This document shows positions 23,508-31,534 of a stretch of 32,275 nt of DNA, piece by piece. The DNA is from CAJBIL01 sp044359525 (lineage in GTDB: Bacteria > Pseudomonadota > Gammaproteobacteria > Burkholderiales > Rhodocyclaceae): NCBI GenBank assembly GCA_044359525.1, contig JBIKLY010000032.1, forward strand, positions 1-32,275. The letters run 5' to 3'. A model generated the notes under the pieces. That model saw only the letters and a list, made by a program, of their open reading frames with translations. It was not told where the DNA came from and did no database searches. Numbering within the stretch: the first letter of the stretch is position 1; every line of letters starts with the position of its first letter. The translations under genes and the position numbers were made by a program.

Positions 23508-23845
23508 CAGGACAACAGCAGGACAACAGGGTATAAAAAATGACTCAGGGCAATCGGGCTGCAAGGCAATAAACACGGGCATCTTGAGGTGCTGGATGCT
23601 GTAGATCGCCAGTTGACGGGCGTTGCGGATGGTTTTATTTTTTAAGGGAACAATCATGGGGCGCCTCCAATTCAATTGCTGTGTTTATGACTAACGGCTA
23701 ATCGTGGTCTGTCGCCGGTCAGTTGTTCGCGCGACAAAGCCACTGTCGCCAGATTCAATCGTTCTTCTGTATAAGCGCCTTGATCTGCGAAGCGCTTTTT
23801 TCTTGCTAAACTCGTTCGATCAGCGACTAGTGTGAAGGAGTGGCA
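23508..23845. other. Gene-free stretch before the first dehydrogenase
   Basis: No recognisable gene. The stretch is somewhat AT-richer than the surroundings and should hold the promoter of the dehydrogenase pair. Open frames crossing it show no family features. Confidence 0.4.
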
Positions 23846-24736
23846 ATGAAAGTTGGTTTTATCGGTTTGGGCATCATGGGGCGCCCGATGGCGCTCAATC
23901 TTCTCAAGGCTGGGCACGAGGTGACCGTTTGGGCGCGCCGTGCCGAATCGATGCAGCCCTTACTTGATGCCGGGGCGATGGGGGCGGCGAGCCCGGCCGA
24001 AGTGGCGCGGGGCGTCGATGTGGCGATCTCGATGGTCGCCGATGCACCCGATGTCGAGCAGGTGATGCTGGGCGAGCATGGTGTCAGCAGCGGCGTCGAT
24101 GCCGCCCACAAGCCGGGTCTGGTGGCGGTGGATATGAGCACCATCCTGCCAGCCTCTGCACGCGACATCGCTGCGCGCCTGCGCGACAAGGGCGTCGATT
24201 TCCTCGATGCGCCGGTGTCCGGCGGCGAGGTCGGGGCGATTGCCGGCACGCTGTCGATCATGGTTGGCGGCAGCGAGGCGGCTTTTGCCAAGGCTAAACC
24301 AGCCTTCGAGTGCATGGGCAAGAACATCGTGCATGTTGGCGACTCCGGCGCTGGGCAGGTAGCCAAGGCGGCGAATCAGATCGTTACCGGCGCCGGGGTG
24401 GTCATCGTCGCCGAAGCGCTCAATTTTGCGGCCAAAAACGGCGTCGATCCGGCCAAAGTGCGCGAAGCCTTGCTCGGCGGATTTGCCTACTCGAAGATTC
24501 TGGAGAACCACGGTCAGCGCATGCTCGACCGCAATTTCAAGCCGGGCTTCAAGTCGTGGATGCACCAGAAGGACATGAATATCGTGATGCAGAGCGCGCA
24601 CGAGTTGGGCCTCTGTCTGCCAGTTTCGGCAGCGACCGCGCAGATGTACAACGCGATGGTCGGCGCCGGGCTGGGCGAAGAGGATTCGATCGCCGTGCTC
24701 AAGCTGCTTGAACGCTTGTCGGGCGGCGAAGGCTGA
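23846..24736 (+). CDS. Beta-hydroxyacid dehydrogenase (GlxR/tartronate semialdehyde reductase-like)
   Basis: A 296-residue NAD(P)-dependent oxidoreductase. The Rossmann motif GFIGLGIMGRPMALNL opens the protein, the substrate loop FLDAPVSGGEVGA is at about 118-130, and the catalytic Lys lies in GAGQVAKAANQ near residue 171. This fits 2-hydroxy-3-oxopropionate reductase (glyoxylate utilisation) or 3-hydroxyisobutyrate dehydrogenase; the substrate cannot be fixed. AAGGAG (23835-23840) precedes the ATG at 23846 and decides against the GTG at 23840, which is part of that ribosome site. A close paralogue follows four bases after the stop. Confidence 0.88.
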   Translation: MKVGFIGLGIMGRPMALNLLKAGHEVTVWARRAESMQPLLDAGAMGAASPAEVARGVDVAISMVADAPDVEQVMLGEHGVSSGVDAAHKPGLVAVDMSTILPASARDIAARLRDKGVDFLDAPVSGGEVGAIAGTLSIMVGGSEAAFAKAKPAFECMGKNIVHVGDSGAGQVAKAANQIVTGAGVVIVAEALNFAAKNGVDPAKVREALLGGFAYSKILENHGQRMLDRNFKPGFKSWMHQKDMNIVMQSAHELGLCLPVSAATAQMYNAMVGAGLGEEDSIAVLKLLERLSGGEG

Positions 24737-24740
24737 TTCG

Positions 24741-25616
24741 ATGAGGCTCGGCTTCATCGGTCTCGGCGCCATGGGGCGCCCGATGGCGCTGCACCTGCTG
24801 CGTGCCGGGCATGAGGTGACGGTGTGGGCGCGGCGGGTGGAGCGGGCGCAGCCGCTACTCGATGCTGGTGCCGTGTGGGGTGGGTCGCCGGCCGATGTGG
24901 CGCGGCGTGCCGAGGTCGTTTTCACCATCGTCACCACCGGCGCTGATGTCGAGCGCATTGCGCTTGGCCCGGACGGCCTGATCGATGGTTTTGCCGCCGG
25001 TTCGATTCTCGTCGATATGAGTACGATCGCCCCCGGCGTGTCGCGCAGCATTGCGCAGCGCCTTGCCGAGCGCGGCGTCGACATGCTTGATGCGCCGGTT
25101 TCCGGCGGCGAAACGGGCGCCATTGCGGCGACGCTGGCGATCATGGCGGGTGGCCAGGCGGCGGTGCTTGACCGCGTGCGCCCGCTCTTTGCCGTGCTCG
25201 GAAAAACGCTGGTGCATGTCGGCGAGTGCGGCGCCGGGCAGGTGGCCAAGGCGTGCAATCAGATGATCATGGTCGGCTTCATCCAGGCCGTGGCCGAGGC
25301 GCTGCATCTGGCGCAGGCGGCGGGCGCTGATCCGGCGAAGGTGCGCCAGGCGCTAGCCGGTGGTTCGGCCGGCAGTCGCGTGCTGGAGGTGTTTGGCGGA
25401 CGGATGGTCGAGGGTGATTTTGCCGCCGGGGTTGAAGCGCGGCTGCATCACAAGGATTACGGCATCCTCATGGCGGAGGCTTACCGGCTGGGTGTGCCGC
25501 TGCCGGTGTCGGCGCAGGTCTGGCAGCAGCTCAATGCCTTGATGGCTAATGGCTGGGGGCGGCAGGATACGTCTTCGTTGCTGCGCGTGCTGGAACTTTG
25601 CCGGCGCATCGAGTGA
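24741..25616 (+). CDS. Second beta-hydroxyacid dehydrogenase (tandem paralogue)
   Basis: A 291-residue paralogue of the upstream gene with the same order of motifs: GFIGLGAMGRPMALHLLRAG, MLDAPVSGGETGA, and GAGQVAKACNQ with the catalytic Lys. Both proteins share GHEVTVWARR after the first helix, which indicates a tandem duplication, but they have diverged widely, so different substrates are likely. The ATG at 24741 lies four bases after the upstream stop, so translation is probably coupled. A longer frame starting at 24708 would overlap the first gene and is not favoured. Confidence 0.88.
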   Translation: MRLGFIGLGAMGRPMALHLLRAGHEVTVWARRVERAQPLLDAGAVWGGSPADVARRAEVVFTIVTTGADVERIALGPDGLIDGFAAGSILVDMSTIAPGVSRSIAQRLAERGVDMLDAPVSGGETGAIAATLAIMAGGQAAVLDRVRPLFAVLGKTLVHVGECGAGQVAKACNQMIMVGFIQAVAEALHLAQAAGADPAKVRQALAGGSAGSRVLEVFGGRMVEGDFAAGVEARLHHKDYGILMAEAYRLGVPLPVSAQVWQQLNALMANGWGRQDTSSLLRVLELCRRIE

Positions 25617-25625
25617 GTGAGCGTA

Positions 25626-25656
25626 GCGGTGGTGCCTGAAAAAAAGGCGCTACCGC
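25626..25656 (+). terminator. Possible hairpin terminator after the dehydrogenase pair
   Basis: Arms 25626-25637 and 25645-25656 pair at 10 of 12 positions around an A-rich loop, ten bases after the stop codon. No T-run follows, so it may act as a weak or factor-dependent terminator, or only stabilise the RNA end. Confidence 0.35.
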
Positions 25657-25828
25657 ATCTCCTTGGCAGGCCGGCATTTTCCCCGCTTATCCACAGAACG
25701 CCCCACAGATTTTGTGGAGCGTATGCGCTTCGCCGTCGCGTTGTTTTTACGGTATCGTATGGCTTAGGTAATAGGTGGCGGCATGTTGCTGTGGTCGCTC
25801 ATGCGAAGTGAATTGACAGGCAAGGCAC

Positions 25829-26788
25829 ATGAAGATTCTTCTGGTCGATGATGCGCGTGCTGTTTCGGCGATGATGGCAGCGCGTCTGAATGCGTTTGGG
25901 CACGATGTCTGCCTCGCCGAAAACGGCTTGATCGCGCTCGATAAATTTCGCGAGTTTGCGCCCGACCTGGTGTTGATGGACATCGAAATGCCGGTCATGA
26001 ACGGCTTCGAGGCGACCAGTCGCATTCGTGCCCTGGAGACGACACAGATGTGGGCATGGACGCCGATCATTTTTCTGACCGGCTCCGACAGTACCGAAAA
26101 TCTGGTGACGGCCATCGAGGCTGGCGGTGATGATCTGATCGCCAAGAATGTTCCGGAGGCGGTGCTGCAGGCCAAGATGAAAGCGATGACGCGGGTCGCC
26201 GCCCTGCGCCAGCACCTGTCGGCGGCCAACCGCAAGCTCGAGGATCTGGCCAGTCGTGACGGCCTGACCGGGCTGTGCAACCGCCGGTACATGGATCTGC
26301 GAACCGATGCCTTGTGGGCGGAAGCCTGCGACCGGCAGGAAAGTTTCGCCATTCTGATGATCGATATCGACAACTTCAAAAAGTACAACGATCACTATGG
26401 TCATCAGGCCGGTGACGAGTGTCTGCGCCGCGTTGCTGCGGCGATTGCAGCGACGGTGGACGAAAGCAACGCAGCGCAGGCCACGGCGCAGGCCTTTGCG
26501 GCGCGTTACGGCGGCGAGGAGTTTGCGGTGGTCATTCCCGGTGTGTCACGGCCGGCCTATGAGGTGCTGGCCGGTGCCATTGTTGCGGCGATCCGCCTGT
26601 GTGCTGTGCCGCACGAGAAAAACGCCGACTGGGGTATCGCCACGGCTTCGCTCGGTGGCGCCCGCATTGAGCAAGCCGGGGATGGTTTGACCGTGCTGTT
26701 CCGCAGCGCCGATCAGCAGCTTTACCGGGCCAAGGAGAACGGCCGAAATCGCGCGGAACTGGCTTACGACGTAGACGCTGCAGGATAA
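25829..26788 (+). CDS. Response regulator with GGDEF diguanylate cyclase output
   Basis: A 319-residue signalling protein. The receiver domain (1-125) has the acidic pair D7/D8, phosphoacceptor D51 in LVLMDIEMPVMNGFE, T84 and K106. A helical linker leads to a GGDEF domain that begins SRDGLTGLCNRR (about 142-153) and has the active-site GGEEF at 228-232. It should make cyclic di-GMP when phosphorylated. No RxxD inhibitory site is present before GGEEF, so product inhibition by the usual route is unlikely. No histidine kinase gene is adjacent. The 212-base gap upstream contains a single TTATCCACA (25687-25695) and is otherwise featureless. Confidence 0.93.
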   Translation: MKILLVDDARAVSAMMAARLNAFGHDVCLAENGLIALDKFREFAPDLVLMDIEMPVMNGFEATSRIRALETTQMWAWTPIIFLTGSDSTENLVTAIEAGGDDLIAKNVPEAVLQAKMKAMTRVAALRQHLSAANRKLEDLASRDGLTGLCNRRYMDLRTDALWAEACDRQESFAILMIDIDNFKKYNDHYGHQAGDECLRRVAAAIAATVDESNAAQATAQAFAARYGGEEFAVVIPGVSRPAYEVLAGAIVAAIRLCAVPHEKNADWGIATASLGGARIEQAGDGLTVLFRSADQQLYRAKENGRNRAELAYDVDAAG

Positions 26789-26911
26789 GGTCACACCCGG
26801 CGCACGCGCTACGCCTGGTCGCCAGGGAACGAGTCCACGCCGCCGGGGTCCATACGGGTTCTGAAATTCAGATACGGCACAGCGCATTGCGCCGCAACCC
26901 GGAGAGTATTC

Positions 26912-27889
26912 ATGATCGATTGGCAGGAAATCCTGAGACGTTCTCTGCATGGCAATCCACCGCCGCCGCGTACCGTCGTCTGTAGCGAGGCGGAATGGCG
27001 TGGCCGGCTCAGCCCCGAGCAGTTCGAGGTGATGCGCCTCAAGGGTACCGAGCGGCCTTTCAGTTCGGCGATGTGCAGCCGGTTCGAGCCCGGTCTTTAT
27101 GCCTGTGCCGGCTGCGGCGAAGTGCTCTTCGACGCGCGCACGAAATTTGATTCCGGCACCGGTTGGCCGTCGTTTACACAGCCCGTTGACGAGGCGGCGG
27201 TGGCTTACGCAGGCGACGGGTCGCATGGACGGGAGCGCATCGAGGCTTTGTGCAATATTTGCCAGTCGCACCTTGGGCACGTGTTTCCCGACGGCCCGGC
27301 GCCGGCGGGGCTGCGCTACTGCATCAATGCGCTTGCGCTGAGCCGGGTGGCATCTGAGGCCGGTGCGCTTGAGCAAGCGGTCTTTGGCGGCGGTTGTTTC
27401 TGGTGCACCGAAGCGCTCTTTTTGCAGGTGCCTGGTGTGCTGCGTGTGGTTAGTGGCTATGCCGGCGGGCAGACGCCTGATCCGGATTACGACCAGGTGT
27501 GCAGCGGGCGAACCGGGCATGCCGAGGTGGTGCAGGTGAGTTTTGATCCGGCGGTGGTGGCGTACGCGGATTTGCTGGCACTGCATCTTTCTTCGCACGA
27601 TCCAACGACGCTCAATCGGCAGGGCGCCGATCACGGCACGCAGTACCGGAGCATTATCCTGCCCGTCAACGATAAGCAGGAAGCGCTGGCGCACGAGGTG
27701 CTGGCCGCGACGGCGAGCGTATTTGATGCGCCGCTGGTTACCGAGGTCCGGGCGCTCGACAGGTTTTACCCGGCCGAGGCGCAGCATCAGGATTACTATC
27801 GCCGTAATACTGAGGGCCGTTACTGCCAGTTCGTGATTGAGCCAAAGCTGAAGAAGCTGCGGGCAGTTCTGGCCGGGCGTGCCGGATAA
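26912..27889 (+). CDS. Methionine sulfoxide reductase MsrB-MsrA fusion
   Basis: A 325-residue bifunctional repair enzyme. Residues 1-145 are MsrB (reduces the R-sulfoxide): zinc ligands in CAGC (65-68) and CNIC (114-117), SGTGWPSF at 81-88, HLGHVFPDGP, and catalytic C137 in LRYCIN. Residues about 154-315 are MsrA (reduces the S-sulfoxide), with catalytic C162 in GGGCFWCTEALF, GYAGG, GHAEVVQVSFDP and AEAQHQDYY. The B-then-A order is the less common fusion order. No signal peptide is visible, so it acts in the cytoplasm. The ATG has a CGGAGAG site. Convergent with the next gene. Confidence 0.94.
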   Translation: MIDWQEILRRSLHGNPPPPRTVVCSEAEWRGRLSPEQFEVMRLKGTERPFSSAMCSRFEPGLYACAGCGEVLFDARTKFDSGTGWPSFTQPVDEAAVAYAGDGSHGRERIEALCNICQSHLGHVFPDGPAPAGLRYCINALALSRVASEAGALEQAVFGGGCFWCTEALFLQVPGVLRVVSGYAGGQTPDPDYDQVCSGRTGHAEVVQVSFDPAVVAYADLLALHLSSHDPTTLNRQGADHGTQYRSIILPVNDKQEALAHEVLAATASVFDAPLVTEVRALDRFYPAEAQHQDYYRRNTEGRYCQFVIEPKLKKLRAVLAGRAG

Positions 27890-27891
27890 AG

Positions 27892-28602
27892 CTACTTTTG
27901 CTGAACGACGTTGAAGCGCTGCAGTTGCAGGTGGCCATCTATATGGGTAGCGCGTAGCGCAAAGTCAAAACGATCGGCTTGCGCACAGAGCGTCAGATCG
28001 CCTGGCGGCAGGCTGGGGTTGGTGCCGGCCAGAAAGCGTCGGCCAAAATCAGAATTTTTTACTCGTTCAGAATATTGTGCCGGGTCGGGGGCCTGGCCCT
28101 GGAGCAAGGCGTCGAGATAGTCGGCGCAGGCGATGTCTTCGTCACCGTCGCGATCAACCCATTCGCCGGTAATCACGAAGCATACTTCGCGTGGTTGTAA
28201 ATCAAGCAGCGCCTGTGCTGTGGCACGGGCTGACACCAGGCTACCGGCAAACAATGCGCGTGCATGGCGAAACCGGGTGAGGCCGCGCACGCCGGCGGCG
28301 GTGCTCTGAATCAATGGGCGCCCGGCCAGTCTGGCGGCCTGTAGCGCTGTTGGCGAATTGCCGAAATCAAAGCCCGCAACGGGGTCGCCGCCGGCAATCG
28401 CGCCGGTGGTTGCGGCATTGGGGAACTGCTGTTGCAGGCGGCAGGCTTCGGCGATTGTTTCAACCGGGTAGATGACGCTGGCGCCAGCAGCAAACGCATA
28501 CGCAGCGGTCGAGAATGAACGCAGGACGTCGATCACCACCACGGTATCGCGCGGTTCCGCTGTTGGGTCAAGACGATTGAGAAAGAGGCGGCGGGTATGC
28601 AT
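27892..28602 (-). CDS. 2-phosphosulfolactate phosphatase-like (ComB family)
   Basis: A 236-residue protein of the ComB family, Mg-dependent phosphatases first described in methanogen coenzyme M synthesis. Family motifs are VVVIDVLRSFSTAAYAFAAG near the start, GGDPVAGFDFGNSP, and IQSTAAGVRGL, plus the acidic ITGEWVDRDGDEDIACADYL toward the end. Many bacteria that do not make coenzyme M have this gene, so the in vivo substrate is open. No other coenzyme M or sulfolactate gene is nearby. Its stop is two bases from that of the MsrB-MsrA gene, in convergent orientation. Confidence 0.85.
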   Translation of the reverse strand: MHTRRLFLNRLDPTAEPRDTVVVIDVLRSFSTAAYAFAAGASVIYPVETIAEACRLQQQFPNAATTGAIAGGDPVAGFDFGNSPTALQAARLAGRPLIQSTAAGVRGLTRFRHARALFAGSLVSARATAQALLDLQPREVCFVITGEWVDRDGDEDIACADYLDALLQGQAPDPAQYSERVKNSDFGRRFLAGTNPSLPPGDLTLCAQADRFDFALRATHIDGHLQLQRFNVVQQK

Positions 28603-28812
28603 GGCGATCTCAGTATCCTTGAGCGTTCTGCGCCGGTCAAACGGCCTCCGCCGGCTTTCTGCATCGCGGTCACCCGCGGGCCGTCACAAACCGGTACATG
28701 AATTTACACAACTGCTGACATCCGTTTTCGTTCTGGCCGCGTTATTCGCCTCAAGGTGCTGCAATTTCGCAGCGCCGGAAACTACAGATCGATACCTCAA
28801 AGGAGATTCAAA

Positions 28813-29103
28813 ATGGTCAAGACGCTAATTGCACTGTTTGTTGCCGCTGGTTTTTCGTCAGTTTCGTTTGCTCAGACGAGCGCACCGGCGCCAGCCGCTA
28901 CGCCGGCAGTAAAGGCGACTGTTGCGGCACCGGTGGTGGCAGAGAAAAAGGCTGAGGCACCGAAGGCTGTCGAGCCGGTGAAGGCCGAAGCTGCCAAGCC
29001 AGCCAAAGCAAAGAAGCACGCTAAAAAGGCTGCCAAGCCGATGGCTGCTACGCCTGCTACTCCTGCTGCTGCCGCTACTCCTGCTACTCCCGCGGTCAAG
29101 TAA
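28813..29103 (+). CDS. Small exported Ala/Lys/Pro-rich protein
   Basis: A 96-residue protein starting at ATG 28813, with AGGAG (28801-28805) seven bases upstream. Residues 1-20 form a signal peptide ending VSFAQ. The mature part is low-complexity: Ala-Pro stretches, a Lys-rich centre (KPAKAKKHAKKAAKP) resembling histone H1-type tails, and ATPATP repeats. I do not recognise a defined family. It ends just before a strong terminator. Given a signal peptide it is likely periplasmic, although basic tails of this type also occur in nucleoid-associated proteins. Confidence 0.75.
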   Translation: MVKTLIALFVAAGFSSVSFAQTSAPAPAATPAVKATVAAPVVAEKKAEAPKAVEPVKAEAAKPAKAKKHAKKAAKPMAATPATPAAAATPATPAVK

Positions 29104-29118
29104 GCAGCCGGTTTTCAC

Positions 29119-29158
29119 GGCAAAAAACCCTCAGGCAAACGCCTGAGGGTTTTTTGCC
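29119..29158. terminator. Strong bidirectional rho-independent terminator
   Basis: Perfect 18-base stem (29119-29136 with 29141-29158) around an AAAC loop. The GC-rich part CCCTCAGGC is followed by a T-run on the plus strand and preceded by an A-run, so it can work from both sides. It ends the transcript of the Ala/Lys-rich protein gene. Confidence 0.93.
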
Positions 29159-29203
29159 ATCCCGGATATCGGGTTGTAAATGCTTCGTGGAAGGATGTGT
29201 ACG

Positions 29204-29584
29204 ATGAAAGCGATCAAATTGACCATTTTGTGCCTGTTGCTGGGTGTCGCCGGTATCGGTAATGCGTGGGCTGACCGGGGTCGTCATTCACATTTTGGCG
29301 TGGTGATTGGACCGTACTGGGGACCTTCCTATTATTCGCCCTTTCCTCGCTATTACCCACCTTACTATCCTTATTCCTATTCTTACCCGCCGGTGATCAT
29401 TGAGCGCCCGGCGCCACCGGTCTATATCGAACAGGCGCAGCAGCCGGCGCCTCCAGCCCCGGCTGCTGCGGCGCCGGCTAATTACTGGTACTACTGCGCT
29501 GCGACAAATGGCTACTACCCTTATGTCAGGGAGTGTCGTGGCGGGTGGCAGAAAGTTTCGCCGCTGCCGCCGGGTCAGCAGTGA
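29204..29584 (+). CDS. Exported Tyr/Pro-rich protein with C-terminal WYYC domain
   Basis: A 126-residue protein beginning at ATG 29204, after AAGGA. The signal peptide covers residues 1-23 (ends GNAWA). The middle is rich in Tyr and Pro (PRYYPPYYPYSYSYPP). The end NYWYYCAATNGYYPYVRECR, then GGWQKVSP, matches a short domain seen at the C-terminus of many small envelope proteins in Beta- and Gammaproteobacteria; its two Cys may form a disulfide. Function unknown. A 21-base gap separates it from the lipoprotein gene, so the two are probably cotranscribed. Confidence 0.82.
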   Translation: MKAIKLTILCLLLGVAGIGNAWADRGRHSHFGVVIGPYWGPSYYSPFPRYYPPYYPYSYSYPPVIIERPAPPVYIEQAQQPAPPAPAAAAPANYWYYCAATNGYYPYVRECRGGWQKVSPLPPGQQ

Positions 29585-29605
29585 TTTGAACGAGGATCCG
29601 TTGCC

Positions 29606-30142
29606 ATGAAATCATCAAGCCTGTTTCTGCTCGCTGCGTTTCCTCTTCTGCTCGTTGGCTGCGCCACTGCGCCGACCGGCCCCAGCGTGATGACCTTGCC
29701 GGGAACCAGCAAGAGTTTTGAGCAGTTCCGTCAGGACGAAACGGTCTGTCGCCAATATGCGCAGCAGCAGACGGGCGGTGCAGACCGCTCGGGTGTTGAT
29801 GCCGGCGTACGCAGTGCCGCTGTCGGCACGGTCATTGGCGCCGTCGCCGGTGCTGCCATCGGTGGGCAGTCCGGTGCTGGTGTCGGTGCGGGGACGGGGC
29901 TGGTGGTCGGCAGCATGGCCGGTGCTGACGCGGCACAGCGTTCTGGTTACGGAAGCCAGCGTGCTTACGACAATGCTTTTATCCAGTGCATGTACGCCAA
30001 GGGGCACAGGGTTCCCGTTTCCGGTGGGCTGATGAACAAGCCCGCGCCGATGCCGGCGGATGCGCCGCCGGCACTGTCTTCCGGGTATTTCCCGCCGCCA
30101 CCGCCCGGCTATGCTGCGCCTCCGCCGGCAGGCGGGCGCTGA
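29606..30142 (+). CDS. Glycine-zipper lipoprotein
   Basis: A 178-residue lipoprotein: signal peptide with lipobox LLVGC (C19), then a periplasmic segment with SFEQFRQDETVCRQYA. A glycine-zipper stretch (AAVGTVIGAVAGAAIGG and GAGVGAGTGLVVGSMAG) may insert in a membrane or oligomerise. RAYDNAFIQCMYAKGHRVPV follows, a conserved family end with Cys, before a Pro-rich tail. The family resembles YmgG/glycine-zipper outer-membrane lipoproteins of unknown role. It is the last gene of a short envelope-protein run and converges with the rlmN-like gene. Confidence 0.87.
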   Translation: MKSSSLFLLAAFPLLLVGCATAPTGPSVMTLPGTSKSFEQFRQDETVCRQYAQQQTGGADRSGVDAGVRSAAVGTVIGAVAGAAIGGQSGAGVGAGTGLVVGSMAGADAAQRSGYGSQRAYDNAFIQCMYAKGHRVPVSGGLMNKPAPMPADAPPALSSGYFPPPPPGYAAPPPAGGR

Positions 30143-30158
30143 CAAATCCTGCTTCTGG

Positions 30159-31208
30159 TCAGCGCCGCACCGGCCTGACGATCTGCACTGGTTTTGCTGA
30201 TCCGTGCTCGCTTGCCCGCGCCCGTAGTTGCCCGCAGCCACCGTCGATGTCCTGCCCTGCCGAATTGCGTAAACGGGTGAGGATGCCGCGTCGGTTCAAG
30301 TAGCCGGCCATGGCGCTGGCGCGTTCGTCCGACGGGCGGGCGAAGCCGAGGCCTTCATTCGAGTTGTAGGGAATGAAATTCATCATCGCGTACTTGCCGG
30401 CGAGCAGCCCGGCGATGGCTTCGAGTTCGTCGTCGCTGTCGTTGATGCCGTCGAGCAAGGTCCACTGGTACTGGATCGGGTAGCTCGTCTTGCGCGCGTA
30501 TTCCTCGCCCAGTTCGACGAGTTCAGCCGGATCGATGCGTGGCGCGCGCGGCAGCAGGCTGGCACGCAGTTCGGGCTTGGTCGTATGCAGCGAAAGCGCG
30601 AGCGCCGGTTTGACGGCGCCGAGCGGCAGGCGGTCAAAAACGCGCCGGTCGCCGACCGTCGAGAACACGAGATTCTTGTGGCCGATGCCGCCGGCCTTAC
30701 CGAGCAGATCGATCGCTTCGAGCACGTTGTCCATGTTGTGCGCCGGTTCGCCCATGCCCATGAAGACGACGCGCCGGACGGTGCGCCGCGCTCGGGCGAG
30801 CACCACCTGCGCGACGATCTCGGCGCTGCCGAGCTGGCGCAGCAGTCCGTCGCGCCCCGTCATGCAGAAGGTGCAGCCGACCGCGCAGCCGACCTGCGTC
30901 GACACGCAGACGCCGTCGCGCGGCAGGAGTACGCTTTCCACCGTCTGGCCGTCGGGCAGTTCGACGAGCAGGCGCGCCGAGCCGTCGGCGCCGGGGTGCT
31001 CCGAGCGCAGGCGGGCAAGGCCTTCCAGCGCTTCGTTCAGGGCCGGCAGCGCGTTGCGCAGCGGCAGCGGCAGGAAATCTTCGGATTTCTGCCGGCGCGT
31101 GCCGTGATCAAGCGCTTGCGCCTGCGCCCAGGCACGCAGCACGCGTTCCTCATGACAGGCCTTGGCGCCATGCTCGCGTAGCGTCTGACGGATTTGTTCG
31201 ATGCGCAT
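30159..31208 (-). CDS. RlmN-like radical SAM RNA methyltransferase
   Basis: A 349-residue radical SAM enzyme of the RlmN/Cfr family, which methylate C2 or C8 of adenosine in 23S rRNA. The cluster motif is C108, C112 and C115 in GCAVGCTFC. The two methyl-transfer cysteines are C101 (VCVSTQVG) and C325 (GGCGQL). VVFMGMGEPAHNMDNVLEAI and MMNFIPYN are family segments. It is shorter at the N-terminus than E. coli RlmN (384) and reads LVFSTVGDRRVFDRL where RlmN has VTVSTSG. So it may be a paralogue beside the true rlmN rather than rlmN itself. The upstream 35 bases are AT-rich with a CTATTT/AAATAG palindrome. Confidence 0.85.
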   Translation of the reverse strand: MRIEQIRQTLREHGAKACHEERVLRAWAQAQALDHGTRRQKSEDFLPLPLRNALPALNEALEGLARLRSEHPGADGSARLLVELPDGQTVESVLLPRDGVCVSTQVGCAVGCTFCMTGRDGLLRQLGSAEIVAQVVLARARRTVRRVVFMGMGEPAHNMDNVLEAIDLLGKAGGIGHKNLVFSTVGDRRVFDRLPLGAVKPALALSLHTTKPELRASLLPRAPRIDPAELVELGEEYARKTSYPIQYQWTLLDGINDSDDELEAIAGLLAGKYAMMNFIPYNSNEGLGFARPSDERASAMAGYLNRRGILTRLRNSAGQDIDGGCGQLRARASEHGSAKPVQIVRPVRR

Positions 31209-31243
31209 TGAAGTCGTCGGCTATTTTTAAATAGTGAAATTAA

Positions 31244-31534
31244 CTACAACGGGCACGACTCGCGTTGATGGCGTACCGCTAGAATCAATGCCATATCGGC
31301 GCCTTCGTCATAGCTGTAAAGCGCCAGGTACCCGGATTGGCCGCGGGAAATGATCAGTTCGCGCAAACCCTGTGGCAAAGGCCGACCTATACGCGGATGC
31401 CGTTCCAGAACCGTCAGGGCATCGAGAATCAAGTCGATGGTTTCAATAGCGCATTCAGCGTCAGCTTCCAGAAGAAAGTCCGCCAGACGCTCCAGGTCAT
31501 CCGCTGCTTCCGGTGCGAGCAGCCAGCGCGTCAT
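31244..31534 (-). CDS. ParE/RelE-family toxin
   Basis: A 96-residue protein with the ParE/RelE fold: WLLAPEAADDLERLADFLLE, the central LERHPRIGRPLPQGLRELII, and the end GYLALYSYDEGADMALILAVRHQRE. The ATG at 31534 overlaps the antitoxin stop (ATGA); longer frames starting upstream would lie inside the antitoxin gene. ParE-type toxins block gyrase and RelE-type toxins cut mRNA; which applies cannot be decided here. Confidence 0.88.
   Translation of the reverse strand: MTRWLLAPEAADDLERLADFLLEADAECAIETIDLILDALTVLERHPRIGRPLPQGLRELIISRGQSGYLALYSYDEGADMALILAVRHQRESCPL

Noticed and set aside
23270..23569. 100-residue N-terminal extension of FumC
   Set aside because: The internal ATG at 23269 has an ideal AGGAG site and gives the normal family length; the extension has no FumC similarity and overlaps the adhesin relic region.
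23960..25258. 432-codon open frame antisense to the two dehydrogenases
   Set aside because: Complement of two well-identified genes; its internal repetition simply reflects the tandem paralogues.
25687..25695. Perfect TTATCCACA DnaA box
   Set aside because: A single box without an AT-rich unwinding region, dnaA/dnaN genes or further boxes does not support an origin.
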